A model generated the notes under the pieces. That model made no database searches. It worked only from the letters and a program-made list of their open reading frames with translations, and was not told the origin of the DNA. This document shows positions 1 to 9,700 of a DNA stretch of 64,000 nucleotides, one piece after another. Each line of letters opens with the position of its first letter. Positions within the stretch are counted from its first letter, which is position 1. This DNA is from a bacterium (lineage in GTDB: Bacteria > Patescibacteriota > Gracilibacteria > UBA4473), in the NCBI GenBank assembly GCA_009995455.1, contig JAACPJ010000001.1, forward strand, positions 276,991 through 340,990. The letters run 5' to 3'. A program made the translations under genes and the position numbers.

Positions 1-2
1 CT

Positions 3-875
3 TTACTCGATTCTGATGAGACCATTGATGCCGAAACGATTGGTTTTCAGTTGGCTCCTTGCTTAAACGCGGCTTCTCGTTTAGGGCAGGTGCAACACGC
101 TGTTCAATTGTTTTTGGGTGATCAAAAACAAACGGCGGATCGGGTGGCATATTTAAAGCAACTGAACGAGCAACGTCGTGAATTTAGTCAAGCTTTTAGT
201 GAGGAAGCCAAAGCCTTAATTCAGCCAGATCAAGCGGTGCAAATAATATTTTTAGAAACCTGTCCCGTTGGCGTTTTAGGGCTGGTAGCAAGTCGATTAG
301 TCGAAAACTTGGCTCAGCCCATCATGGTTTTAACGCGTCATCCACATGGGGGATTGCATGGTTCGGCCCGAGCGCCGAAAAATTTTAATTTAGCCGAAGC
401 GCTTGAAACGGTAGCTAACAAGTTAAATGCGTTTGGGGGGCACGCTGGGGCGGCTGGTTTTTCTTTAGAAGAAACACAATTAGCGGATTTTATAATGGCT
501 ATGCAAGCGTGGTTTAAAGCGCAAGCGCCCGTTCCCTTAAGCCTTGAAATTGCCGGACTCGTAAAACCAGATTGGCTTGATTTAGAGTGGCACCGGTGGG
601 AAAAAACTATTGAGCCATTTGGTATGGGAAATCAAAAACCAGTGTGGCAATTAGAAAGCTTAACGTTAAGTCAGCTAAAATTTATGGGAAGTTCGGGTCA
701 ACACGTGCGTTTAAATTTTAACGATTCGCATGAAGTGGTCGCTTTTTTTGCGGCCGAAGTTGCATCAAAATTAAAACTAGGGGACTCGTATGAAATCGCT
801 GTCACGGTGGCTCAAAACACCTGGAATGGTCAAACTAAAGTACAGTGGCAATTAGTCGATATTCGCACGGCTTAG
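3..875 (+). CDS. recJ: Single-stranded-DNA exonuclease RecJ, C-terminal part (5' end outside window)
   Basis: RecJ is a 5'-3' single-strand DNA exonuclease of recombination and mismatch repair. The frame is open from the window edge: the codons before position 51 read LLDSDETIDAETIGFQ and run straight into LAPCLNAASRLGQV, the RecJ motif that closes the DHH domain. The TTG at 51 is therefore not a real start. The DHHA1 part shows VLGLVASRLVE, HGSARAP and the GGHAGAAGF motif near residue 145 counted from position 51, followed by the C-terminal OB-like domain. The stop overlaps the stop of the convergent downstream gene by four bases. The catalytic DHH residues lie off the left edge. Identification is firm. 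Confidence 0.93.
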   Translation, partial: LLDSDETIDAETIGFQLAPCLNAASRLGQVQHAVQLFLGDQKQTADRVAYLKQLNEQRREFSQAFSEEAKALIQPDQAVQIIFLETCPVGVLGLVASRLVENLAQPIMVLTRHPHGGLHGSARAPKNFNLAEALETVANKLNAFGGHAGAAGFSLEETQLADFIMAMQAWFKAQAPVPLSLEIAGLVKPDWLDLEWHRWEKTIEPFGMGNQKPVWQLESLTLSQLKFMGSSGQHVRLNFNDSHEVVAFFAAEVASKLKLGDSYEIAVTVAQNTWNGQTKVQWQLVDIRTA

Positions 876-1555
876 GCTTTGGGGCGCACAAATTTTGCTT
901 GCCCACGTACTTTGCTGATTTCGGCTAGGGGTTTAAATCGTAGCGGTCCTTTCTGGCCATTTTGTTCAAAGCAAGTGTAACTTTCTTCGTTTTTAGCCAC
1001 TATAATAGCGGAATGTCGATCTTCTTCAAATATTACATGAACTGGAAATCCCCATCTTGAAATGGCTTCATCAGGATCACCTAATACCTCAAATTGCGCT
1101 AGTTGTTCTGGGGTTCGGGGAATTCCCCTGAGCCATATAGGGCTTAAATCCTCATTCGAATTTAAAATTTTTGAAGCTTTCATTTTCCCCCAATAATTGA
1201 TCTGACCCATCACCAACTGAACCGTTTGATGACAATTAGAATCAATTACCGCCCGGCCAGATTCAAGACAAATAGGATCCTCATCCAAGTCATTCCTCTG
1301 TATGTCTTTTAGCAATCTAGACTGCAAAAATAAAAGAGCTCTGATTCTTCTTCCAACTTCTCCTGTAATTGAATCGGCTATTTCTTGAAACTCAGCGGTT
1401 TTGTCTAGGCAGTCTCTTTTCGCTCTATCGCTCCAGCTATGTCGAATGGCGGCTTTCACGTCATGTAGACGTGTTCTTTTGTAAGATTCTATATCCGAGG
1501 GATCTTGCAAAGATTCTAATAATTTTTGTTCTTCTTCATCAGGACGCTTTAGCAT
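872..1555 (-). CDS. Hypothetical protein, 227 aa
   Basis: I do not recognise a family. The protein is charged and probably cytoplasmic. Its N-terminal half is helix-rich (rich in D, E, K and R up to about residue 100). Its C-terminal half looks more mixed alpha/beta (GFPVHVIFEEDRHSAIIVAK, then SYTCFEQNGQ). There is no signal peptide or membrane segment. It is convergent with recJ and overlaps it by four bases. It lies 12 bases downstream of the PKD-domain gene on the same strand, so the two may be co-transcribed. The ATG at 1555 is the first in frame after the upstream stop, and no Shine-Dalgarno motif precedes it. Confidence 0.6.
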   Translation of the reverse strand: MLKRPDEEEQKLLESLQDPSDIESYKRTRLHDVKAAIRHSWSDRAKRDCLDKTAEFQEIADSITGEVGRRIRALLFLQSRLLKDIQRNDLDEDPICLESGRAVIDSNCHQTVQLVMGQINYWGKMKASKILNSNEDLSPIWLRGIPRTPEQLAQFEVLGDPDEAISRWGFPVHVIFEEDRHSAIIVAKNEESYTCFEQNGQKGPLRFKPLAEISKVRGQAKFVRPKA

Positions 1556-1567
1556 GGTTTGTGAAAT

Positions 1568-2731
1568 TTATTGTAGGGCTCGCATATTGCTGGTGTAGCC
1601 ATCATTTGAAATAGCCGTACCTGCTTCAACCTGAAATGGACTGGCTGAGGCGGGGACGCCGCCAGGAGGAACGACAAAGTTACTGGTGGTCGTAGTGCCT
1701 GGTAAACGACTGAGTATATCACTTGGCGTTTGGGGAGTCGGCAAGTTTTGGTAGTCTAAGACACGGTTTGGCAATACGCTAATAGGAAAAATAACCGAAT
1801 CAGAAACGCCTAAACGGTCTCGAATGATGAGTTCAATTTCGTAGTCTCCAATCGGCAAGGTTACATTTACAACCGGGCCCGCTAGTAAGATTTGAGGTTG
1901 TCCCAGAACCTTCCATTTGTAGGTTAGTTTTCTGCCGCTACTTTGCGATCCATCTAAAGTTATTGGCTGATCAATAATTTGCCTTCTGTGAGATACTAAG
2001 ACCTGCGTTTGCGGCTGTGGCATTGGTAAAATAGTCATACGTTTCGTCTTTTCTCCGACACGACCTTGAGGATCTCTTACTTGCAGCCGAACGTTGTATT
2101 CACCCGGTTTATCATAAATCCACCACCAACTATTTTGCGTTCTAAATTCACTATCCCAAACTCCATCAGCATCTGAATCGAAACGGGTCTCCACAAAAGC
2201 GCCAGATTGTTCATCGCCGGCTATAGCCGTGTATGTGACTTTCTCCCCTACGTAGTTGTTGGTTTGAGTAAAATCAAAATTTCCAAATGGGGCTTGGTTT
2301 TCTTCAATATAAACGGGTAATTCGTAAGATATACTTTTAAAATTCTCCGTTTGAATCAGAGGAATCGCTTCAACTTTAACAAGATATTGAGCGGCTTCAT
2401 AATAAGTTTTATCAACGTAGTTTTGATTTAAGAAAGGCGTATCCCAAATTCCGTCACCCTCAAAATCCCAGCGGAAAGTGAAAGCTTGCGCTGGCATAAA
2501 TTGACCTTGAACCTGCGCTTCAAAACGTATTTGATCAGAAGCAGTGGCAATTACGTAATCGCCAACGGGCTTAAGTCTCCCCGCATCGGTCATATTTTTC
2601 CAACCAAGTGTTACCAATTGGTCGTTTACCGACGCCGGATTAAGAAAAAGGGTTTGCCCTGCACTTTGCGCTCCAACCAAAAAGGCTGGAACAAAAATAC
2701 ACATTAAACCAATCTTTAGCCTTTTCATCAC
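1568..2731 (-). CDS. Secreted PKD-domain protein
   Basis: This is an exported protein of 387 residues. It has a basic N-terminus (MMKRLK), a hydrophobic core to about residue 20 and a likely cleavage near GAQSAGQ. Two PKD-like beta-sandwich repeats are visible. The first has FRWDFEGDGIWDT and then YLVKVEAI (about residues 85-135). The second has TRFDSDADGVWDS and then YNVRLQVRDPQGR (about 180-230). A more degenerate third (LTYKWKV, then YEIELIIRD) lies about 265-310. The D-x-D-x-D-G strings resemble calcium-binding loops. PKD domains are typical of surface adhesins and matrix proteins. No enzymatic domain or anchor is seen, so a structural or binding role is an inference. Confidence 0.8.
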   Translation of the reverse strand: MMKRLKIGLMCIFVPAFLVGAQSAGQTLFLNPASVNDQLVTLGWKNMTDAGRLKPVGDYVIATASDQIRFEAQVQGQFMPAQAFTFRWDFEGDGIWDTPFLNQNYVDKTYYEAAQYLVKVEAIPLIQTENFKSISYELPVYIEENQAPFGNFDFTQTNNYVGEKVTYTAIAGDEQSGAFVETRFDSDADGVWDSEFRTQNSWWWIYDKPGEYNVRLQVRDPQGRVGEKTKRMTILPMPQPQTQVLVSHRRQIIDQPITLDGSQSSGRKLTYKWKVLGQPQILLAGPVVNVTLPIGDYEIELIIRDRLGVSDSVIFPISVLPNRVLDYQNLPTPQTPSDILSRLPGTTTTSNFVVPPGGVPASASPFQVEAGTAISNDGYTSNMRALQ

Positions 2732-2825
2732 TTATTTTAATATAATTTTGACGCTAAAAGTCAAGAATCGTGTCTTCCTTTAGACCTCTATGGATTATTT
2801 TGTAAAAAAGTTTAAATTGAGGGTA

Positions 2826-3155
2826 ATGCATTACCGTTTAAAAAATATAGAAGTGCCGGCTTATATTGGAGTCTATGAAAGTGAAAAAGGTCTTGCTCAA
2901 ACCTTGTTAATTAATGTTGATTTCTTTTTTGATGCCAACAAAGCCGCCCTTTCAGATGCTTTAGAAGACACAATTGATTATTCGGAAATTGAAGCCTTAG
3001 TGCGAAAAGTGTGTTTAAGGGAGCACTTTCAGCTACTTGAAAAGCTACATCAAGTTTTGATTGCTGCGATTGAAGAATCTTTTCCACAAATTTCTGAACT
3101 AAGCGTTAGCCTAGAGAAATTTCCGTTTGAAAGCGGCAGTATAATTTTAAAATAA
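2826..3155 (+). CDS. folB: Dihydroneopterin aldolase-family protein FolB
   Basis: FolB cleaves 7,8-dihydroneopterin to 6-hydroxymethyl-dihydropterin and glycolaldehyde in folate synthesis. The protein from this start is about 109 residues, short for a family of about 120. It opens with MHYRLKNIEVPAYIGVYESE, the usual first strand and the glutamate-bearing loop. It continues with TIDYSEIEALVRKVC and ends with LEKFPFESGSIILK, which holds the conserved lysine. An upstream ATG at 2790 would add 12 atypical residues. I prefer 2826 because family homology begins there and GAGGG lies just upstream, though spacing is tight. No other folate gene is nearby, so a different pterin role is possible. Confidence 0.82.
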   Translation: MHYRLKNIEVPAYIGVYESEKGLAQTLLINVDFFFDANKAALSDALEDTIDYSEIEALVRKVCLREHFQLLEKLHQVLIAAIEESFPQISELSVSLEKFPFESGSIILK

Positions 3156-3180
3156 AAAAACTCCCTTCAAGGAGTTTGTG
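3156..3180 (-). terminator. Rho-independent terminator after tRNA-Thr
   Basis: Read leftward, a stem ACTCC(TTGAA)GGGAGT is followed by a run of seven T. This fits an intrinsic terminator for the leftward tRNA-Thr gene. On the other strand the hairpin ends folB but has a poor T tract. Confidence 0.65.
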
Positions 3181-3185
3181 AGAAC

Positions 3186-3261
3186 TGGAGCCACCTGTCG
3201 GAGTCGAACCGACGACCTGCGGGTTACAAATCCGCTGCTCTACCAGCTGAGCTAAGGTGGC
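3186..3261 (-). tRNA. tRNA-Thr(UGU)
   Basis: The reverse complement folds as a full cloverleaf. The acceptor stem is GCCACCT/AGGTGGC, the D arm is AGCTCAGCTGGTAGAGC, the anticodon stem-loop is GCGGATTTGTAACCCGC with anticodon TGT, and the T arm contains GGTTCGACTCC. The discriminator is U and the CCA end is encoded (3188-3186). Anticodon UGU reads ACA and other ACN threonine codons. A promoter and a terminator flank it, so it looks like a single-gene unit. Confidence 0.95.
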
Positions 3262-3293
3262 GCCAAAATTTAAGTTGTCTAAACAACGAACAG

Positions 3294-3321
3294 ATCGTAG
3301 AAAAATTTCTTGGGATGGCAA
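3294..3321 (-). promoter_or_regulatory. Candidate promoter for tRNA-Thr
   Basis: On the minus strand TTGCCA (3321-3316) and TACGAT (3299-3294) are separated by 16 bases. The predicted transcription start lies about 25 bases before the tRNA 5' end. This is a pattern match only. Confidence 0.45.
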
Positions 3322-3346
3322 CTTTTTTTCGCTAGCATAGATTTAT

Positions 3347-3919
3347 ATGCCTCACACAGAACAACTCGATACCAAGCGTTTATATTTAAGAACTTTAGCC
3401 GAAAGTGATTGTGGAGAACTTTATAGGCTCACTTCAACCTACCCGCAAATTGCTGAGCATATGACTTGGAATCCGCCAAAAAATTATGATGAAGTGCGCC
3501 AAAAATTCTTAGACAATAGAAAAACTGATGACCGGCATTTTGGGGTTTTTGTGAGAGAAACCGATGAATTTATGGGCCGAATTACCGTGCGCAACTTTCA
3601 TTTAATGCAGCAAGATGCCGAGAAGAATTCAGTTTTCTTAAGTTTTTGGTTATCACCCGAACAACAAGGAAAGGGTTATGGAACCGAAGTTTTAACCGAA
3701 GTGTGCCGCTATTGTATTGTCGATTTAAAAATTCGAAAAATTTTCGCGGGCACGTTTGCCGAAAACATGGCGTCACAAAAGTTGCTGCTAAAAACCGGTT
3801 TTCGAGAAATTGGGACTTTGCGAAAACACTATCTTAAAAACGGAATTTTCTATGATTCACTTCGGTTTGAATTGTTGAATGAGGATTTCTTAGCCAATCG
3901 AACAGCGCCAACCGATTAG
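3347..3919 (+). CDS. GNAT-family N-acetyltransferase, RimJ/RimL type
   Basis: A 190-residue acetyl-CoA-dependent N-acetyltransferase. The RimJ/RimL-like start LDTKRLYLRTLAESD is followed by FGVFVRETDEFMGRI (strands beta 2-3). The acetyl-CoA pyrophosphate loop is QQGKGYGTEVL at about residues 107-117. NMASQKLLLKTGFREIGTLRKH is the typical C-terminal motif B. This subfamily acetylates ribosomal protein N-termini, other proteins, or small amines such as antibiotics. The substrate cannot be told from sequence. It stands alone between the tRNA and a convergent FemAB gene, with one base between the stop codons. Confidence 0.88.
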   Translation: MPHTEQLDTKRLYLRTLAESDCGELYRLTSTYPQIAEHMTWNPPKNYDEVRQKFLDNRKTDDRHFGVFVRETDEFMGRITVRNFHLMQQDAEKNSVFLSFWLSPEQQGKGYGTEVLTEVCRYCIVDLKIRKIFAGTFAENMASQKLLLKTGFREIGTLRKHYLKNGIFYDSLRFELLNEDFLANRTAPTD

Positions 3920-3920
3920 G

Positions 3921-4967
3921 TTAAGACTTAATTTTTTTAATCAAACGATACAGTTTATACCAAGTGGGGTTTAAAACGACCTCTCGCCCGTTGGCATAAG
4001 TGCTACGATAGCCCCCAAAACGAGTTTTAAACTGCGTTATGCCTTTATAAGGATGGTCTGGTTGATCTTCAGGAGTAATGCCTGTGAAATCATAGGTTTT
4101 GGCGCCCAGAGATTTGGCTTTTAAAATCATGGCCCATTGTAAGGCATAGGGAGCTCTTAAATCACGAGAGTCTGGATCTGAGCTTGAGGCGCCAAAATAG
4201 TAAATCGCTTTTTCGTGGTGCACGGTCAAAATGGCCGCTGCCACAGTTTTACCTTCATGCTGTGCCAAACAAAGGTAGGTAGCGGGTGACAAGGTTTTGA
4301 TAAAATTTTCATAATACGTTTTATCATGCCCAAAAAATCCATCTCTTTTAGTCGTATCTTTATTTAGTGTTTGCCAATCATTAAAGTGCTCAGGCGTTAC
4401 TTCTGATGCAGAAAGTATTTCAACTTGTACGCCGGCATTATCGGCGAGTCTCAGAGCTTTGCGGCCTTGACGGTGCATTTGGGCTGAAATAACGTCGGCC
4501 TCTGGTCGTAGGTCGAGCAGTAAAGAATCGGTTGGTTGAAAATTTTTAGTCGCGTTCTCAATTTGTAGGGTTTGGGCTTCTGATTTAATGGCGACCCAAT
4601 CTGAGTTTTGCCAATAAGGATCCAGACGCCAAAACAGGCCTTTTTCTTTTTTTAAGTGCTCACTAATTTGTTTCAGAAAATCCGCTCTAATCGTTTTGGC
4701 TTCCGTTTTAATGACTGGGCCACGAGCCGAGTAATACCAATGCGTACTTAAAAAACCGGTGCTCATTTTAACACACCAAGTAGCGGCTAACCATTTACCA
4801 CTTTTATCTACGGCATAAAATCCTAAAACTTGTTCCCGGCCAGGAATAGTTTTTTGAAATTCTCTCCACGCCGTGCATTGATGAATCGATCCATCTGAGG
4901 CTTCTTTAATAAAGGCGTCCCACGCGACGGCATCGTCTGTGTTAAAGGTTTTTAGTTCCCAATTCAT
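3921..4967 (-). CDS. FemAB/FemX-type peptidyltransferase (aminoacyl-tRNA-dependent ligase)
   Basis: The protein (348 aa) matches the FemABX family, which adds amino acids from aminoacyl-tRNA to peptidoglycan stem peptides as cross-bridges. It has two GNAT-like halves. The first includes WREFQKTIPGRE and WYYSARGPVI. The second includes QGRKALRLADNAGV, IYYFGASSSDPDSRDLRAPY and the diagnostic near-C-terminal HPYKGITQFKTRFGG. There is no signal peptide, as expected for a cytoplasmic enzyme acting on lipid-linked precursor. It lies three bases downstream of the FecR-domain gene, probably in one transcript. A surface-related role fits the neighbours, but the amino acid added is unknown. Confidence 0.85.
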   Translation of the reverse strand: MNWELKTFNTDDAVAWDAFIKEASDGSIHQCTAWREFQKTIPGREQVLGFYAVDKSGKWLAATWCVKMSTGFLSTHWYYSARGPVIKTEAKTIRADFLKQISEHLKKEKGLFWRLDPYWQNSDWVAIKSEAQTLQIENATKNFQPTDSLLLDLRPEADVISAQMHRQGRKALRLADNAGVQVEILSASEVTPEHFNDWQTLNKDTTKRDGFFGHDKTYYENFIKTLSPATYLCLAQHEGKTVAAAILTVHHEKAIYYFGASSSDPDSRDLRAPYALQWAMILKAKSLGAKTYDFTGITPEDQPDHPYKGITQFKTRFGGYRSTYANGREVVLNPTWYKLYRLIKKIKS

Positions 4968-4970
4968 GCC

Positions 4971-6560
4971 CTAATTTTCTATGTTTAGCGGAGTATAGAC
5001 GACTTTTACTTGAGCCTCGCTTGATAAACCGTCTGGGCCAATAGCTTGAATGGTATAAGTGTTTTCGCCTTCTTGCATGTTTCCATTAGCACCTAAAGCA
5101 ATGGCGGTGTACTGAAATTTAGTGTCACCAACCGAAAACTTTTGCAGTTGGAACCCATTAACCCTGACCGAGTTGGTTCCGACCGGAACTTCACCAAAAA
5201 GAGTCACTCGGTCAGATGAAGTTTGGTAAGTCGCATTTGGGTCGTCCGCAAACAGGGTTGGTGTTGTGACTCGAGGCGCTGGGAAATCAATACTCACTTC
5301 AGTTGTTTCTTCTGTTTCTGTTACAGGGGCACTCGTACCTTCGGCGGGAGCTTCTTCGGTTACGGCTGGTTCAACCGGCGCTGGAGTTGGAGCAGGTGCT
5401 GGGGCAACGCCTTCATAAGTAAGTCGAAGTTCGGTTACGGGTGATCGTTGCCCTTGGCGGTCAATGGCAATAATTTGGTACAGATTTTCACCGGGGTTTA
5501 AGGTGTTAAACTGAGTGGCTGCAAAATAAGTCCATTTTCGGTCGCCGGGTTCAAATTTGCTTAATGTGTAGCCATTGATTTGAATTTGGAAGGCTTGTTC
5601 AGGGGCAGTTCCTTCTAAAGTAATAGAATTTTGAGCGGCCGGAATTACGGCGTTTTGCGCCGGTGATAAAATAATTGGGGCTTCCAGGTCTGGGTTTAGG
5701 GGAGCCGTGGATTCTAAATCGGGCGATACTGGAAGTTCTGGGGTTGGAGCTGGCGCATTTCGAGCGTCAATTTTTTTTCGTGTAGCGGCCACGCCTTCAG
5801 GATCAAACTGTTCTAAATTGCGTAAATGCCATTCTGACTCTAAAAATTCTGGTTCTATAATTTCGAGTAGACTGGCTGGCTCAGCCATGCTAGAGGCATT
5901 ATCGGATACCGCAATTTGTTGGCCAACACTCACCGTAACTCGGTTTTCAACCTCGTCTTCGGCATCAAGTAAATCTAGTTGAACACCTCCTTGAATAAGC
6001 TTTAGCTCATCAGATTCTTCCGTCACATTAATATTAAAAGTCGTACCGGTTACATTAACAATAGATCTGGGTGTATAGATTTTAATATCTGGTTTTTCGT
6101 CTGTTTGGGCCCAAGCGGTGTTATCAATTCTGGCCCACAATTGCCCGCGGTTGAGTCTCCAGTAGGCCGTAAACTGGCCCGATGACTTCTTTTCTAATTT
6201 TACGAGTTCGATATGGCTGTCTTCACCTAAGAATAAATGATGGTCTTCAAAAAAGGTGAGCTCAAGATGCGCATTTCTAGCGGTTTGTAGTTGGTCTCCT
6301 TCAACAAAGTTTTGACCACTAAATGCCGGAGTCCATTCGCTATCATCATTTGAAAGTCTAAATTCACCACGACCTTGCAAAATCTCTAATTGTGCTGAAG
6401 AAATCTCGGTTCTGACATTTGCAAACAGTAAAGAAAAGAACTGAAACAACGCCCACAGAAAAAATCCTAATACTAGGACAAACACAATTAGAGGCATCCA
6501 ATTATGTCTTTTGCGGCGGGTATGCACCGATCTGCGATAGCGTCTTGGCCTTCGTCTCAT
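4971..6560 (-). CDS. FecR-domain membrane protein with repeated C-terminal beta domains
   Basis: The protein (529 aa) begins with a very basic cytoplasmic tail (RRRPRRYRRSVHTRRKRH) and one membrane helix at about residues 23-48. A FecR domain follows at about 55-225, with VEGDQLQTARNAHLEL, LWARIDN, IVNVTGTTFNINV and ELKLIQGGVQL. After a proline-rich linker come two similar beta domains, YTLSKFEPGDRKWTY (about 325) and FQLQKFSVGDTKFQY (about 475). A Pro/Glu/Thr-rich linker (about 385-430) separates them. FecR classically senses a TonB receptor and controls a sigma factor. No such partner is visible, so a surface or scaffold role is likelier. Its 5' end faces the giant surface-protein operon. 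Confidence 0.82.
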   Translation of the reverse strand: MRRRPRRYRRSVHTRRKRHNWMPLIVFVLVLGFFLWALFQFFSLLFANVRTEISSAQLEILQGRGEFRLSNDDSEWTPAFSGQNFVEGDQLQTARNAHLELTFFEDHHLFLGEDSHIELVKLEKKSSGQFTAYWRLNRGQLWARIDNTAWAQTDEKPDIKIYTPRSIVNVTGTTFNINVTEESDELKLIQGGVQLDLLDAEDEVENRVTVSVGQQIAVSDNASSMAEPASLLEIIEPEFLESEWHLRNLEQFDPEGVAATRKKIDARNAPAPTPELPVSPDLESTAPLNPDLEAPIILSPAQNAVIPAAQNSITLEGTAPEQAFQIQINGYTLSKFEPGDRKWTYFAATQFNTLNPGENLYQIIAIDRQGQRSPVTELRLTYEGVAPAPAPTPAPVEPAVTEEAPAEGTSAPVTETEETTEVSIDFPAPRVTTPTLFADDPNATYQTSSDRVTLFGEVPVGTNSVRVNGFQLQKFSVGDTKFQYTAIALGANGNMQEGENTYTIQAIGPDGLSSEAQVKVVYTPLNIEN

Positions 6561-6690
6561 TCATTTGATATTGTCTGAAAATTCAGTCCTGGTGCAAGTT
6601 TTTCGGCTGATTATGAGTGCAAAATCAAGCTGCAATTTGATTTAAGTGGCTTATTTGGCGTAGTTTGCAAGTTATTTAAGGGGGTTTTTT

Positions 6691-6719
6691 TTGCTTCACT
6701 ACCACAACAACCCTATACT
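6691..6719 (+). promoter_or_regulatory. Promoter of the surface-protein operon
   Basis: TTGCTT (6691-6696) and TATACT (6714-6719) are 17 bases apart. The predicted transcription start is about ten bases before the ATG at 6736. No Shine-Dalgarno sequence fits in this short leader. Confidence 0.6.
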
Positions 6720-6735
6720 TCTTTAGAATATAAAT

Positions 6736-9700
6736 ATGAGATTTTTGTCCTTAAGTTCGCGCCTTCTTTTTGCCAGTCTTGGGGGGCTTTTTTTGACTTT
6801 GGTGGCACAGGCACAAGCCCCTTCGGCTGACTTAATTGCCGAACTAGAGGCGGCTATTGATGCGGGGGAAGTTATTGAAATTGAAACAGTTACTCGGATG
6901 GCAGCGACCATTAATTTTATTGGCCCAATTCAAGATAATGTGGCGCGTGGGATTGTTTCTTTGCCGAGTCCGATGCGCGATATTTCTCATATTGAGTTGC
7001 AAGTAATTCAGCCTGGTGGGGCGGTCGCACATACGGCTAGGCTTGATAATGGCGGTCGGTGGGGGCAAATTTTTAAAGATTATAAGTTTGGGATTGAACT
7101 TGAAGATATAGGCATTCAAGCGGGAGCACGTTTGGTTATGGAGCTTTATCAAGGAGCTCAAGCCGTAGCTTATGCTGAGCAACATTTACCAGAACAGCAA
7201 ACGCGTCCAGATTACGTGGTGGATCAATATACGGTGACGCCAGGAGAAAACGATATTAAGCTTAATTATCGATTTATTAATTCTGCACTACAGCCGGTAA
7301 CGGTTGTGCCACAGGTGACTTTTAGTAATCAAAATATATCTGAAGGGGAAGTTGTGTTACAGAAATTTTTGGATGCCCAGGTAATTGGGGCTAAAAGTGA
7401 ACTTAACTTTGAACATGTTCTAGAAATTCCAAATCAGCCAGGGACTTATGAAGCCTTAGTTTGGTTGCTTGATACGAAAAGAAATTTAGTGACGGGGGCC
7501 TTGAGACAAATATTTGTTGTTGAAGGAGATTATGCTGTTTTTCAGTCAGTGCGACTGACTAAAGACGAAGATGGGAATGACTACTTTTTGGTAAAAGGCT
7601 CTGTGTCCCCGACAGTAACGGGTGAATTGAGTTTGGCTCTGATTGCTCAGCCTAATGTTGAAGGAGAGGTGGGAGAAAATTTAGTGCCCGATGAAACGCC
7701 TGTTGAGGTGTTGCCAGGTCAAAGATTCGAATTAAGTGTGCCCGTTGATGCGAGTAAGGCCCTAAATGGAGAGTTGATTGGGAAGGCTCAATTGCAACTC
7801 GCAGATAGGATAATCGCTGAGCAGGAATTCGCTTTTTTAGTGAGCCCGCAAGTGGCACCCGTAAAGAGTGTTGAAGTGGAGGATAAGCCAAATATAATTC
7901 CGGTTATTCCTGATTTTGGCGAGAAAGGGAGCCTTAAGTGGATTCTCGGTTTGATTTTACTGGGGCTGATTTTAGCCCTTATTATTTGGTTTTTATGGAG
8001 ACGAAAGAGAAGAGCCCAAAATTTTATGGCTATTGGGCTTTTGGGTTTGGTAGGACTTGCTAATGCTCAAAGTGTAACACTCATTAACACGTGGTATTAT
8101 CCTCAGCCAGATTGGGTTTATAATCCGGTTGCGGTAGATGATTACGCTAACTTTAGGCTAACTCGTTTTGATGGAAGCGTTTTCAACCCTCTTACTCAAG
8201 AGGGTTTTTTTCAAGTAGACCCAGAGTCAATAATGGTGCGTTTTGTAAATGCAGGTGAGTACCGTTATTCACAAGCCTTTACCTTTACAATTTCTGACTC
8301 AAAGCGTTATCAGTTAGATATACCAGTTCCGACTGATTTGAGTGAGAATAATTGGGCTTTAGAAATTTACTTCAAGTATGAAGGAAGTTGGTATGTTTCA
8401 GCCTGGGAGGAAGAAACAACCGGAGACGATTATTTTATTTCTGTCGATAAAACGAGGCCAGAATTACAAGAGTTCAATTATGATGGTCAAGTCTATGATT
8501 CCTCAAATCAACTGTTAAGACCCGGTTTAGATGTAATTGAAGATGAAGAAACAGCTCTGCTACAGGATCGAAAATCTAATTTTTTAGATTTGAAAGCGAA
8601 TCAAATTTTAAGAAATATTGAGCGTGAAAATAGACAACAGCTTATTAAGCAGCGTAATGTATTAGTTACAAAATTAGCGCAGGAAGAATTAGCGCAAGCC
8701 AATCAGGAAGCGGGGGCTAATGTTACGGCTGATCCACAACAAGTGGTGAGTGATCTTAATACATTGGCGAGCAATATTAATAATGCGACTAAAAAATTGG
8801 GTGAAACCTTAGCTTCTTCTGATTTGTTTCAAACAAGTGATTTAGAAAACTCAAGCTTATTAGACCCGGTTGATTTATCACCGGCTTCCAATAATCCTTT
8901 CTTGTGTGCTAAAGATGTGGCGAGTACTAATGCAAATGTTTTACAGGCAACCACGGCGGCTTGTGTGAATTTTTTTCAAACGGACGTTAATACTCTTAAT
9001 CCTCAAATTAGTGCGAAACGAGCCCAAATTAGATTGGCTAAAGATCGTTTTAAAAATAGTGCGATTGGAGTTGAATTTGTTTGTAATGACACTCTCTCGG
9101 GTTGTAATCCTTCTTGTAATGCCGGTGACACAGAGTGTGATATTTCCTGTGCGGCAAATCCTTTAAGTTGTACTAGGTATCAAGCAGATAACCCGTCTGG
9201 GTATTCAGCAAATTGTGCTGGGAGTCCATTAACTTGCAGCGTTGACTGTACCATTGACCCAGATATTTGTCAGATGCGCGGCTTGATTGCTGAAGTGCGA
9301 GGAAATTTTTGTGATGAAGATACTTTCTGTGACGAAACAGCGACTCGTAAATTTGAAGCCTGTGATAATGTTGGGAATTGTATTAGCTTAAGTGACGAAG
9401 CGGTTGAAACAGATTGGTATGATCCGGTAGCCCCAAATTTAGTGGGGATGGTGGTAACTCGAAATAAAGATGATATTGGCGGTACTGAAACAGTTTTACC
9501 GCTTGAGACTACAACCGGAGGGGTGATTGTAACTAATTGTGAAACTTTGCCTTCGGGCTTTGCGGGTGGGGCCGGGACAATTGGTGACCCGTATCAAATT
9601 TGTAATTTGGAGCAGCTCGATAATATCCGAAACAACCTCAACAGTAATTATCAGCTTATATCAAATATTGATGCGAGTGAGACAGTGAGTCAAAATGGTG

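Noticed and set aside
1369-1614. Plus-strand frame opposite the 227-residue gene
   Set aside because: It is a reverse-strand shadow without coding features.
3106-3321. 71-residue frame over tRNA-Thr
   Set aside because: It is the reverse-strand translation of the tRNA gene and folB end.
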